Positions 24,101 to 36,394 of a stretch of 64,000 nucleotides of DNA are shown piece after piece (the stretch's first letter is position 1; every line of letters begins with the position of its first letter). The notes under the pieces are model-generated. The model saw nothing but the letters and a program-made list of their open reading frames with translations, did no database searches and had not been told where the DNA came from. Source of the DNA: Pontederia crassipes. Taxonomy: Eukaryota; Streptophyta; Magnoliopsida; Commelinales; Pontederiaceae. The translations under genes and the position numbers were made by a program. The stretch spans positions 6,324,001-6,388,000 of the forward strand of contig JAUKPH010000018.1 in assembly GCA_030549335.1 (NCBI GenBank), written 5' to 3'.

Positions 24101-27100
24101 CTCTAAGACTCTAATCCCTAAGAGCGTTATCTTTGATGGTAACGGTTCAACTTCGGTTTGAAATAGAGTTAAAGTTCTAAAGATCTATCACCTCTTAGGA
24201 CACCCAAAGGTTGTAATAAGTATCTATAACTTATAGCTTTGAACCTAACTCTAAGACTCTAATCCCTAAGAGCGTTATCTTTGATTGTAACGGTTCAACT
24301 TCGGTTTGAAATAGAGTTAAAGTTCTAAAGATCTATCACCTCTTAGGACACCCAAAGGTTGTTATAAGTATCTATAATTTATAGCTTTGAACCTAACTCT
24401 AAGACTCTAATCCCTAAGAGCGTTATCTTTGATTGTAACGGTTCAACTTCGGTTTGAAAGAGAGTTAAAGTTCTAAAGATCTATCACCTCTTAGGACACC
24501 CAAAGGTTGTAATAAGTATCTATAACTTATAGCTTTGAACTTAACTCTAAGTCTCTAATCCCCAAGAGCGTTATCTTTGATTGTAACGGTTCAACTTCGG
24601 TTTGAAATAGAGTTAAAGTTCTAAAGATCTATCACCTCTTAGGACACCCAAAGGTTGTCATAAGTATCTATAACTTGTAGCTTTGAACCTAACTCTAAGA
24701 CTCTAATCCCTAAGAGCGTTATCTTTGATTGTAACGGTTCAACTTCGGTTTGAAATAGAGTTAAAGTTCTAAAGATCTATCACCTCTTAGGACACCCAAA
24801 GGTTGTAATAAGTATCTATAACTTATAGCTTTGAACCTAACTCTAAGACTCTAATCCCTAAGAGCGTTATCTTTGATTGTAACGGTTCAACTTCGGTTTG
24901 AAATAGAGTTAAAGTTCTAAAGATCTATCACCTCTTAGGACACCCAAAGGTCGTAATAAGTATCTATAACTTATAGCTTTGAACCTAACTCTAAGTCTCT
25001 AATCCCCAAGAGCGTTATCTTTGATTGTAACGGTTCAACTTCGGTTTGAAATAGAATTAAAGTTCTAAAGATCTATCACCTCTTAGGACACCCAGAGGTT
25101 GTCATAAGTATCTATAACTTATAGCTTTGAACCTAACTCTAAGACTCTAATCCCTAAGAGCGTTATCTTTGATTGTAACGGTTCAACTTCGGTTTGAAAT
25201 AGAGTTAAAGTTCTAAAGATCTATCACCTCTTAGGACACCCAAAGGTTGTCATAAGTATCTATAACTTATAGCTTTGAACCTAACTCTAAGACTCTAATC
25301 CTTAAGAGCGTTATCTTTGATTGTAACGGTTCAACTTCGGTTTGAAATAGAGTTAAAGTTCTAAAGATCTATCACCTCTTAGGACACCCAAAGGTCGTAA
25401 TAAGTATCTATAACTTATAGCTTTGAACCTAACTCTAAGTCTCTAATCCCCAAGAGCGTTATCTTTGATTGTAACGGTTCAACTTCGGTTTGAAATAGAA
25501 TTAAAGTTCTAAAGATCTATCACCTCTTAGGACACCCAGAGGTTGTCATAAGTATCTATAACTTATAGCTTTGAACCTAACTCTAAGACTCTAATCCCTA
25601 AGAGCGTTATCTTTGATTGTAACGGTTCAACTTCGGTTTGAAATAGAGTTAAAGTTCTAAAGATCTATCACCTCTTAGGACACCCAAAGGTTGTCATAAG
25701 TATCTATAACTTATAGCTTTGAACCTAACTCTAAGACTCTAATCCCTAAGAGCGTTATCTTTGATTGTAACGGTTCAACTTCGGTTTGAAATAGAGTTAA
25801 AGTTCTAAAGATCTATCACCTCTTAGGACACCCAAAGGTTGTCATAAGTATCTATAACTTATAGCTTTGAACCTAACTCTAAGACTCTAATCCCTAAGAG
25901 CGTTATCTTTGATTGTAACGGTTCAACTTCGGTTTGAAATAGAGTTAAAGTTCTAAAGATCTATCACCTCTTAGGACACTCAAAGGTTGTCATAAGTATC
26001 TATAACTTATAGCTTTGAACCTAACTCTAAGACTCTAATCCCTAAGACCGTTATCTTTGATTGTAACGGTTCAATTTCGGTTTGAAAAAGAGTTAAAGTT
26101 CTAAAGATCTATCACCTCTTAGGACACCCAAAGGTTGTCCTAAGTATCTATAACTTATAGCTTTGAACCTAACTCTAAGACTCTAATCCCTAAGAGCGTT
26201 ATCTTTGATTGTAACGGTTCAACTTCGGTTTGAAAGAGAGTTAAAGTTCTAAAGATCTATCACCTCTTAGGACACCCAAAGGTTGTAATAAGTATCTATA
26301 ACTTATAGCTTTGAACTTAACTCTAAGTCTCTAATCCCCAAGAGCGTTATCTTTGATTGTAACGGTTCAACTTCGGTTTGAAATAGAGTTAAAGTTCTAA
26401 AGATCTATCACCTCTTAGGACACCCAAAGGTTGTCATAAGTATCTATAACTTGTAGCTTTGAACCTAACTCTAAGACTCTAATCCCTAAGAGCGTTATCT
26501 TTGATTGTAACGGTTCAACTTCGGTTTGAAATAGAGTTAAAGTTCTAAAGATCTATCACCTCTTAGGACACCCAAAGGTTGTAATAAGTATCTATAACTT
26601 ATAGCTTTGAACCTAACTCTAAGACTCTAATCCCTAAGAGCGTTATCTTTGATTGTAACGGTTCAACTTCGGTTTGAAATAGAGTTAAAGTTCTAAAGAT
26701 CTATCACCTCTTAGGACACCCAAAGGTCGTAATAAGTATCTATAACTTATAGCTTTGAACCTAACTCTAAGTCTCTAATCCCCAAGAGCGTTATCTTTGA
26801 TTGTAACGGTTCAACTTCGGTTTGAAATAGAATTAAAGTTCTAAAGATCTATCACCTCTTAGGACACCCAGAGGTTGTCATAAGTATCTATAACTTATAG
26901 CTTTGAACCTAACTCTAAGACTCTAATCCCTAAGAGCGTTATCTTTGATTGTAACGGTTCAACTTCGGTTTGAAATAGAGTTAAAGTTCTAAAGATCTAT
27001 CACCTCTTAGGACACCCAAAGGTTGTCATAAGTATCTATAACTTATAGCTTTGAACCTAACTCTAAGACTCTAATCCTTAAGAGCGTTATCTTTGATTGT

Positions 27101-27640
27101 AACGGTTCAACTTCGGTTTGAAATAGAGTTAAAGTTCTAAAGATCTATCACCTCTTAGGACACCCAAAGGTCGTAATAAGTATCTATAACTTATAGCTTT
27201 GAACCTAACTCTAAGTCTCTAATCCCCAAGAGCGTTATCTTTGATTGTAACGGTTCAACTTCGGTTTGAAATAGAATTAAAGTTCTAAAGATCTATCACC
27301 TCTTAGGACACCCAGAGGTTGTCATAAGTATCTATAACTTATAGCTTTGAACCTAACTCTAAGACTCTAATCCCTAAGAGCGTTATCTTTGATTGTAACG
27401 GTTCAACTTCGGTTTGAAATAGAGTTAAAGTTCTAAAGATCTATCACCTCTTAGGACACCCAAAGGTTGTCATAAGTATCTATAACTTATAGCTTTGAAC
27501 CTAACTCTAAGACTCTAATCCCTAAGAGCGTTATCTTTGATTGTAACGGTTCAACTTCGGTTAGAAATAGAGTTGAAGTTCTAAAGATCTATCACCTCTT
27601 AGGACACCCAAAGGTTGTCATAAGTATCTATAACTTATAG
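21101..27640. repeat. Four copies of a GGTCGTAAT/CCCAGAGG module
   Basis: A block of about eight monomers recurs four times. Its order is TTGTAG, GTAATAAG, GGTCGTAAT with GTCTCT, CCCAGAGG with GAATTAAAG, a unit ending CCTTAAG, a second GGTCGTAAT, then usually a second CCCAGAGG. The leading CGTAATAAG sits at 21401, 22881, 24952 and 26728, spacings of 1480, 2071 and 1776 bp, that is 10, 14 (minus one base) and 12 monomers. In copies 2 to 4 a GAAAGAGAG unit precedes the block; in copies 2 and 3 so does a CTATAATTTATAG unit (22301 and 24372). A 1-bp loss in AACGGTCAACTTC near 23702 explains the missing base. Confidence 0.8.
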
Positions 27641-29562
27641 CTTTGAACCTAACTCTAAGACTCTAATCCCTAAGAGCGTGATCTTTGATTGTAACGGTTC
27701 AACTTCGGTTTGAAATAGAGTTAAAGTTCTAAAGATCTATCACCTCTTAGGACACTCAAAGGTTGTCATAAGTATCTATAACTTATAGCTTTGAACCTAA
27801 CTCTAAGACTCTAATCCCTAAGACCGTTATCTTTGATTGTAACGGTTCAATTTCGGTTTGAAAAAGAGTTAAAGTTCTAAAGATCTATCACCTCTTAGGA
27901 CACCCAAAGGTTGTCCTAAGTATCTATAACTTATAGCTTTGAACCTAACTCTAAGACTCTAATCCCTAAGAGCGTTATCTTTGATTGTAACGGTTCAACT
28001 TCGGTTTGAAATAGAGTTAAAGTTCTAAAGATCTATCACCTCTTAGGACACCCAAAGGTTGTAATAAGTATCTATAACTTATAGCTTTGAACTTAACTCT
28101 AAGTCTCTAATCCCCAAGAGCGTTATCTTTGATTGTAACGGTTCAACTTCGGTTTGAAATAGAGTTAAAGTTCTAAAGATCTATCACCTCTTAGGACACC
28201 CAAAGGTTGTCATAAGTATCTATAACTTGTAGCTTTGAACCTAACTCTAAGACTCTAATCCCTAAGAGCGTTATCTTTGATTGTAACGGTTCAACTTCGG
28301 TTTGAAATAGAGTTAAAGTTCTAAAGATCTATCACCTCTTAGGACACCCAAAGGTTGTAATAAGTATCTATAACTTATAGCTTTGAACCTAACTCTAAGT
28401 CTCTAATCCCCAAGAGCGTTATCTTTAATTGTAACGGTTCAACTTCGATTTGAAATAGAATTAAAGTTCTAAAGATCTATCACCTCTTAGGACACCCAAA
28501 GGTTGTTATAAGTATCTATAACTTATAGCTTTGAACCTAACTCTAAGACTCTAATCCCTAAGAGCGTTATCTTTGATTGTAACGGTTCAACTTCGGTTTG
28601 AAATAGAGTTAAAGTTCTAAAGATCTATCACCTCTTAGGACACCCAAAGGTTGTCATAAGTATCTATAACTTATAGCTTTGAACCTAACTCTAAGACTCT
28701 AATCCCTAAGAGCGTTATCTTTGATTGTAACGGTTCAATTTCGGTTTGAAAAAGAGTTAAAGTTCTAAAGATCTATCACCTCTTAGGACACCCAAAGGTT
28801 GTCCTAAGTATCTATAACTTATAGCTTTGAACCTAACTCTAAGACTCTAATCCCTAAGAGCGTTATCTTTGATTGTAACGGTTCAACTTCGGTTTGAAAT
28901 AGAGTTAAAGTTCTAAAGATCTATCACCTCTTAGGACACCCAAAGGTTGTAATAAGTATCTATAACTTATAGCTTTGAACTTAACTCTAAGTCTCTAATC
29001 CCCAAGAGCGTTATCTTTGATTGTAACGGTTCAACTTCGGTTTGAAATAGAGTTAAAGTTCTAAAGATCTATCACCTCTTAGGACACCCAAAGGTTGTCA
29101 TAAGTATCTATAACTTGTAGCTTTGAACCTAACTCTAAGACTCTAATCCCTAAGAGCGTTATCTTTGATTGTAACGGTTCAACTTCGGTTTGAAATAGAG
29201 TTAAAGTTCTAAAGATCTATCACCTCTTAGGACACCCAAAGGTTGTAATAAGTATCTATAACTTATAGCTTTGAACCTAACTCTAAGTCTCTAATCCCCA
29301 AGAGCGTTATCTTTAATTGTAACGGTTCAACTTCGATTTGAAATAGAATTAAAGTTCTAAAGATCTATCACCTCTTAGGACACCCAAAGGTTGTTATAAG
29401 TATCTATAACTTATAGCTTTGAACCTAACTCTAAGACTCTAATCCCTAAGAGCGTTATCTTTGATTGTAACGGTTCAACTTCGGTTTGAAATAGAGTTAA
29501 AGTTCTAAAGATCTATCACCTCTTAGGACACCCAGAGGTTGTCATAAGTATCTATAACTTAT
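27641..29562. repeat. Satellite monomers joining the middle and right zones
   Basis: Thirteen monomers that carry middle-zone variants: ACCGTT/CAATTTCGG/GAAAAAG with GTCCTAAG at about 27.8 and (with AGCGTT) 28.7 kb, and TTTAATTG/CTTCGATTT/GTTATAAG at about 28.4 and 29.3 kb. The five-monomer run at 27.9-28.6 kb repeats at 28.8-29.5 kb, six monomers (888 bp) later. From 29.5 kb the variant set changes to that of the 13-monomer repeat. Confidence 0.7.
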
Positions 29563-31485
29563 AGCTTGAACCTAACTCTAAGACTCTAATCCCAAAGAGC
29601 GTTATCTTTGATTGTAACGGTTCAACTTCAGTTTGAAATAGAGTTAAAGTTCTAAAGATCTGTCACCTCTTAGGACACCCAAAGGTTGTCATAATTATCT
29701 ATAACTTATAGCTTTGAACCTAACTCTAAGACTCTAATCCTTAAGAGCGTTATCTTTGATTGTAACGGTTCAACTTCGGTTTGAAATAGAGTTAAAGTTC
29801 TAAAGATCTATCACCTCTTAGGACACCCAAAGGTCGTAATAAGTATCTATAACTTATAGCTTTGAACCTAACTCTAAGTCTCTAATCCCTAAGAGCGTTA
29901 TCTTTGATTGTAACGGTTCAACTTCGGTTTGAAATAGAGTTAAAGTTCTAAAGATCTATCACCTCTTAGGACACCCAAAGGTTGTCATAAGTATCTATAA
30001 CTTATAGCTTTGAACCTAACTCTAAGACTCTAATCCCTAAGAGCGTTATCATTGATTGTAACGGTTCAACTTCGGTTTGAAATAGAGTTAAAGTTCTAAA
30101 GATCTATCACCTCTTAGGACACCCAAAGGTTGTAACAAGTATCTATAACTTATAGCTTTGAACGTAACTCTAAGACTCTAATCCCTAAGAGCGTTATCTT
30201 TGATTGTAACGGTTCAACTTCGGTTTGAAATAGAGTTAAAGTTCTAAAGATCTATCACCTCTTAGGACACCCAAAGGTTGTAATAAGTATCTATAACTTA
30301 TAGCTTTGAACCTAACTCTAAGACTCTAATCCCTAAGAGCGTTATCTTTGATTGTAACGGTTCAACTTCGGTTTGAAATAGAGTTAAAGTTCTAAAGATC
30401 TATCACCTCTTAGGACACTCAAAGGTTGTCATAAGTATCTATAACTTATAGCTTTGAACCTAACTCTAAGACTCTAATCCCTAAGAGCGTTATCTTTGAT
30501 TGTAACGGTTCAACTTCGGTTTGAAATAGAGTTAAAGTTCTAAAGATCTATCACCTCTTAGGACACCCAAAGGTTGTAATAAGTATCTATAACTTATAGC
30601 TTTGAACCTAACTCTAAGACTCTAATCCCTAAGAGCGTTATCTTTGATTGTAACGGTTCAACTTCGGTTTGAAATAGAGTTAAAGTTCTAAAGATCTATC
30701 ACCTCTTAGGACACTCAAAGGTTGTCATAAGTATCTATAACTTATAGCTTTGAACCTAACTCTAAGACTCTAATCCCTAAGAGCGTTATCTTTGATGGTA
30801 ACGGTTCAACTTCGGTTTGAAATAGAGTTAAAGTTCTAAAGATCTATCACCTCTTAGGACACTCAAAGGTTGTCATAAGTATCTATAACTTATAGCTTTG
30901 AACCTAACTCTAAGACTCTAATCCCTAAGAGCGTTATCTTTGATTGTAACGGTTCAACTTCGGTTTGAAATAGAGTTAAAGTTCTAAAGATCTATCACCT
31001 CTTAGGACACCCAAAGGTTGTAATAAGTATCTATAACTTATAGCTTTGAACCTAACTCTAAGACTCTAATCCCTAAGAGCGTTATCTTTGATTGTAACGG
31101 TTCAACTTCGGTTTGAAATAGAGTAAAAGTTCTAAAGATCTATCACCTCTTAGGACACCCAGAGGTTGTAATAAGTATCTATAACTTATAGCTTTGAACC
31201 TAACTCTAAGACTCTAATCCCTAAGACCGTTATCTTTGATTGTAACGGTTCAACTTCGGTTTGAAATAGAGTTAAAGTTCTAAAGATCTATGACCTCTTA
31301 GGACACCCAAAGGTCGTAATAAGTATCTATAACTTATAGCTTTGAACCTAACTCTAAGTCTCTAATCCCCAAGAGCGTTATCTTTGATTGTAACGGTTCA
31401 ACTTCGGTTTGAAATAGAATTAAAGTTCTAAAGATCTATCACCTCTTAGGACACCCAGAGGTTGTCATAAGTATCTATAACTTAT
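29563..31485. repeat. 13-monomer HOR, copy 1
   Basis: A 1923-bp unit (12 normal monomers and one of 147 bp). It is counted here from the marker AGCTTGAAC, which lacks one T of the usual AGCTTTGAAC. The marker is followed by CCCAAAGAG, CTTCAGTTT, GATCTGTCACC and GTCATAATTA in order, then CCTTAAG, GGTCGTAAT, ATCATTG, GTAACAAG with GAACGTAAC, GATGGTAAC, GAGTAAAAG, ACCGTT with ATGACC, and CCCAGAGG. Copy 1 has GTCATAAG and GAACCTAAC near 29.98 kb, where the next copies have GTAATAAATA and TTTCAACTTAAC. Confidence 0.85.
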
Positions 31486-33408
31486 AGCTTGAACCTAACT
31501 CTAAGACTCTAATCCCAAAGAGCGTTATCTTTGATTGTAACGGTTCAACTTCAGTTTGAAATAGAGTTAAAGTTCTAAAGATCTGTCACCTCTTAGGACA
31601 CCCAAAGGTTGTCATAATTATCTATAACTTATAGCTTTGAACCTAACTCTAAGACTCTAATCCTTAAGAGCGTTATCTTTGATTGTAACGGTTCAACTTC
31701 GGTTTGAAATAGAGTTAAAGTTCTAAAGATCTATCACCTCTTAGGACACCCAAAGGTCGTAATAAGTATCTATAACTTATAGCTTTGAACCTAACTCTAA
31801 GTCTCTAATCCCTAAGAGCGTTATCTTTGATTGTAACGGTTCAACTTCGGTTTGAAATAGAGTTAAAGTTCTAAAGATCTATCACCTCTTAGGACACCCA
31901 AAGGTTGTAATAAATATCTATAACTTATAGCTTTCAACTTAACTCTAAGACTCTAATCCCTAAGAGCGTTATCATTGATTGTAACGGTTCAACTTCGGTT
32001 TGAAATAGAGTTAAAGTTCTAAAGATCTATCACCTCTTAGGACACCCAAAGGTTGTAACAAGTATCTATAACTTATAGCTTTGAACGTAACTCTAAGACT
32101 CTAATCCCTAAGAGCGTTATCTTTGATTGTAACGGTTCAACTTCGGTTTGAAATAGAGTTAAAGTTCTAAAGATCTATCACCTCTTAGGACACCCAAAGG
32201 TTGTAATAAGTATCTATAACTTATAGCTTTGAACCTAACTCTAAGACTCTAATCCCTAAGAGCGTTATCTTTGATTGTAACGGTTCAACTTCGGTTTGAA
32301 ATAGAGTTAAAGTTCTAAAGATCTATCACCTCTTAGGACACTCAAAGGTTGTCATAAGTATCTATAACTTATAGCTTTGAACCTAACTCTAAGACTCTAA
32401 TCCCTAAGAGCGTTATCTTTGATTGTAACGGTTCAACTTCGGTTTGAAATAGAGTTAAAGTTCTAAAGATCTATCACCTCTTAGGACACCCAAAGGTTGT
32501 AATAAGTATCTATAACTTATAGCTTTGAACCTAACTCTAAGACTCTAATCCCTAAGAGCGTTATCTTTGATTGTAACGGTTCAACTTCGGTTTGAAATAG
32601 AGTTAAAGTTCTAAAGATCTATCACCTCTTAGGACACTCAAAGGTTGTCATAAGTATCTATAACTTATAGCTTTGAACCTAACTCTAAGACTCTAATCCC
32701 TAAGAGCGTTATCTTTGATGGTAACGGTTCAACTTCGGTTTGAAATAGAGTTAAAGTTCTAAAGATCTATCACCTCTTAGGACACTCAAAGGTTGTCATA
32801 AGTATCTATAACTTATAGCTTTGAACCTAACTCTAAGACTCTAATCCCTAAGAGCGTTATCTTTGATTGTAACGGTTCAACTTCGGTTTGAAATAGAGTT
32901 AAAGTTCTAAAGATCTATCACCTCTTAGGACACCCAAAGGTTGTAATAAGTATCTATAACTTATAGCTTTGAACCTAACTCTAAGACTCTAATCCCTAAG
33001 AGCGTTATCTTTGATTGTAACGGTTCAACTTCGGTTTGAAATAGAGTAAAAGTTCTAAAGATCTATCACCTCTTAGGACACCCAGAGGTTGTAATAAGTA
33101 TCTATAACTTATAGCTTTGAACCTAACTCTAAGACTCTAATCCCTAAGACCGTTATCTTTGATTGTAACGGTTCAACTTCGGTTTGAAATAGAGTTAAAG
33201 TTCTAAAGATCTATGACCTCTTAGGACACCCAAAGGTCGTAATAAGTATCTATAACTTATAGCTTTGAACCTAACTCTAAGTCTCTAATCCCCAAGAGCG
33301 TTATCTTTGATTGTAACGGTTCAACTTCGGTTTGAAATAGAATTAAAGTTCTAAAGATCTATCACCTCTTAGGACACCCAGAGGTTGTCATAAGTATCTA
33401 TAACTTAT
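31486..33408. repeat. 13-monomer HOR, copy 2
   Basis: Same 1923-bp unit and variant order as the preceding copy. It carries GTAATAAATA and TTTCAACTTAAC near 31.91-31.94 kb, shared with copy 3 but not with copy 1. Copies 1 and 2 share GTCATAAGTATC at 30.43 and 32.35 kb, where copies 3 and 4 have GTCATAAGTTTC. Confidence 0.85.
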
Positions 33409-35331
33409 AGCTTGAACCTAACTCTAAGACTCTAATCCCAAAGAGCGTTATCTTTGATTGTAACGGTTCAACTTCAGTTTGAAATAGAGTTAAAGTTCTA
33501 AAGATCTGTCACCTCTTAGGACACCCAAAGGTTGTCATAATTATCTATAACTTATAGCTTTGAACCTAACTCTAAGACTCTAATCCTTAAGAGCGTTATC
33601 TTTGATTGTAACGGTTCAACTTCGGTTTGAAATAGAGTTAAAGTTCTAAAGATCTATCACCTCTTAGGACACCCAAAGGTCGTAATAAGTATCTATAACT
33701 TATAGCTTTGAACCTAACTCTAAGTCTCTAATCCCTAAGAGCGTTATCTTTGATTGTAACGGTTCAACTTCGGTTTGAAATAGAGTTAAAGTTCTAAAGA
33801 TCTATCACCTCTTAGGACACCCAAAGGTTGTAATAAATATCTATAACTTATAGCTTTCAACTTAACTCTAAGACTCTAATCCCTAAGAGCGTTATCATTG
33901 ATTGTAACGGTTCAACTTCGGTTTGAAATAGAGTTAAAGTTCTAAAGATCTATCACCTCTTAGGACACCCAAAGGTTGTAACAAGTATCTATAACTTATA
34001 GCTTTGAACGTAACTCTAAGACTCTAATCCCTAAGAGCGTTATCTTTGATTGTAACGGTTCAACTTCGGTTTGAAATAGAGTTAAAGTTCTAAAGATCTA
34101 TCACCTCTTAGGACACCCAAAGGTTGTAATAAGTATCTATAACTTATAGCTTTGAACCTAACTCTAAGACTCTAATCCCTAAGAGCGTTATCTTTGATTG
34201 TAACGGTTCAACTTCGGTTTGAAATAGAGTTAAAGTTCTAAAGATCTATCACCTCTTAGGACACTCAAAGGTTGTCATAAGTTTCTATAACTTATAGCTT
34301 TGAACCTAACTCTAAGACTCTAATCCCTAAGACCGTTATCTTTGATTGTAACGGTTCAACTTCGGTTTGAAATAGAGTTAAAGTTCTAAAGATCTATCAC
34401 CTCTTAGGACACCCAAAGGTTGTAATAAGTATCTATAACTTATAGCTTTGAACCTAACTCTAAGACTCTAATCCCTAAGAGCGTTATCTTTGATTGTAAC
34501 GGTTCAACTTCGGTTTGAAATAGAGTTAAAGTTCTAAAGATCTATCACCTCTTAGGACACTCAAAGGTTGTCATAAGTATCTATAACTTATAGCTTTGAA
34601 CCTAACTCTAAGACTCTAATCCCTAAGAGCGTTATCTTTGATGGTAACGGTTCAACTTCGGTTTGAAATAGAGTTAAAGTTCTAAAGATCTATCACCTCT
34701 TAGGACACTCAAAGGTTGTCATAAGTATCTATAACTTATAGCTTTGAACCTAACTCTAAGACTCTAATCCCTAAGAGCGTTATCTTTGATTGTAACGGTT
34801 CAACTTCGGTTTGAAATAGAGTTAAAGTTCTAAAGATCTATCACCTCTTAGGACACCCAAAGGTTGTAATAAGTATCTATAACTTATAGCTTTGAACCTA
34901 ACTCTAAGACTCTAATCCCTAAGAGCGTTATCTTTGATTGTAACGGTTCAACTTCGGTTTGAAATAGAGTAAAAGTTCTAAAGATCTATCACCTCTTAGG
35001 ACACCCAGAGGTTGTAATAAGTATCTATAACTTATAGCTTTGAACCTAACTCTAAGACTCTAATCCCTAAGACCGTTATCTTTGATTGTAACGGTTCAAC
35101 TTCGGTTTGAAATAGAGTTAAAGTTCTAAAGATCTATGACCTCTTAGGACACCCAAAGGTCGTAATAAGTATCTATAACTTATAGCTTTGAACCTAACTC
35201 TAAGTCTCTAATCCCCAAGAGCGTTATCTTTGATTGTAACGGTTCAACTTCGGTTTGAAATAGAATTAAAGTTCTAAAGATCTATCACCTCTTAGGACAC
35301 CCAGAGGTTGTCATAAGTATCTATAACTTAT
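33409..35331. repeat. 13-monomer HOR, copy 3
   Basis: Third full 1923-bp copy. It has TTTCAACTTAAC (as in copy 2) and GTCATAAGTTTC at 34281 followed by an ACCGTT monomer (as in copy 4). This mosaic of shared changes between neighbours fits stepwise tandem growth or local gene conversion. Confidence 0.85.
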
Positions 35332-36394
35332 AGCTTGAACCTAACTCTAAGACTCTAATCCCAAAGAGCGTTATCTTTGATTGTAACGGTTCAACTTCAG
35401 TTTGAAATAGAGTTAAAGTTCTAAAGATCTGTCACCTCTTAGGACACCCAAAGGTTGTCATAATTATCTATAACTTATAGCTTTGAACCTAACTCTAAGA
35501 CTCTAATCCTTAAGAGCGTTATCTTTGATTGTAACGGTTCAACTTCGGTTTGAAATAGAGTTAAAGTTCTAAAGATCTATCACCTCTTAGGACACCCAAA
35601 GGTCGTAATAAGTATCTATAACTTATAGCTTTGAACCTAACTCTAAGTCTCTAATCCCTAAGAGCGTTATCTTTGATTGTAACGGTTCAACTTCGGTTTG
35701 AAATAGAGTTAAAGTTCTAAAGATCTATCACCTCTTAGGACACCCAAAGGTTGTAATAAATATCTATAACTTATAGCTTTGAACTTAACTCTAAGACTCT
35801 AATCCCTAAGAGCGTTATCATTGATTGTAACGGTTCAACTTCGGTTTGAAATAGAATTAAAGTTCTAAAGATCTATCACCTCTTAGGACACCCAAAGGTT
35901 GTAACAAGTATCTATAACTTATAGCTTTGAACGTAACTCTAAGACTCTAATCCCTAAGAGCGTTATCTTTGATTGTAACGGTTCAACTTCGGTTTGAAAT
36001 AGAGTTAAAGTTCTAAAGATCTATCACCTCTTAGGACACCCAAAGGTTGTAATAAGTATCTATAACTTATAGCTTTGAACCTAACTCTAAGACTCTAATC
36101 CCTAAGAGCGTTATCTTTGATTGTAACGGTTCAACTTCGGTTTGAAATAGAGTTAAAGTTCTAAAGATCTATCACCTCTTAGGACACTCAAAGGTTGTCA
36201 TAAGTTTCTATAACTTATAGCTTTGAACCTAACTCTAAGACTCTAATCCCTAAGACCGTTATCTTTGATTGTAACGGTTCAACTTCGGTTTGAAATAGAG
36301 TTAAAGTTCTAAAGATCTATCACCTCTTAGGACACCCAAAGGTTGTAATAAGTATCTATAACTTATAGCTTTGAACCTAACTCTAAGACTCTAA
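35332..36394. repeat. 13-monomer HOR, truncated copy 4
   Basis: About seven monomers of the 13-monomer unit. It reverts to TTTGAACTTAAC near 35.78 kb and shares GTTTCTATAAC (36204) with copy 3 at 34281. After the GTAATAAG monomer near 36.34 kb it joins CTAATCTTTAAG instead of continuing to the CACTCAAAG monomer, so the 13-monomer period ends here and the longer repeat begins. Confidence 0.8.
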
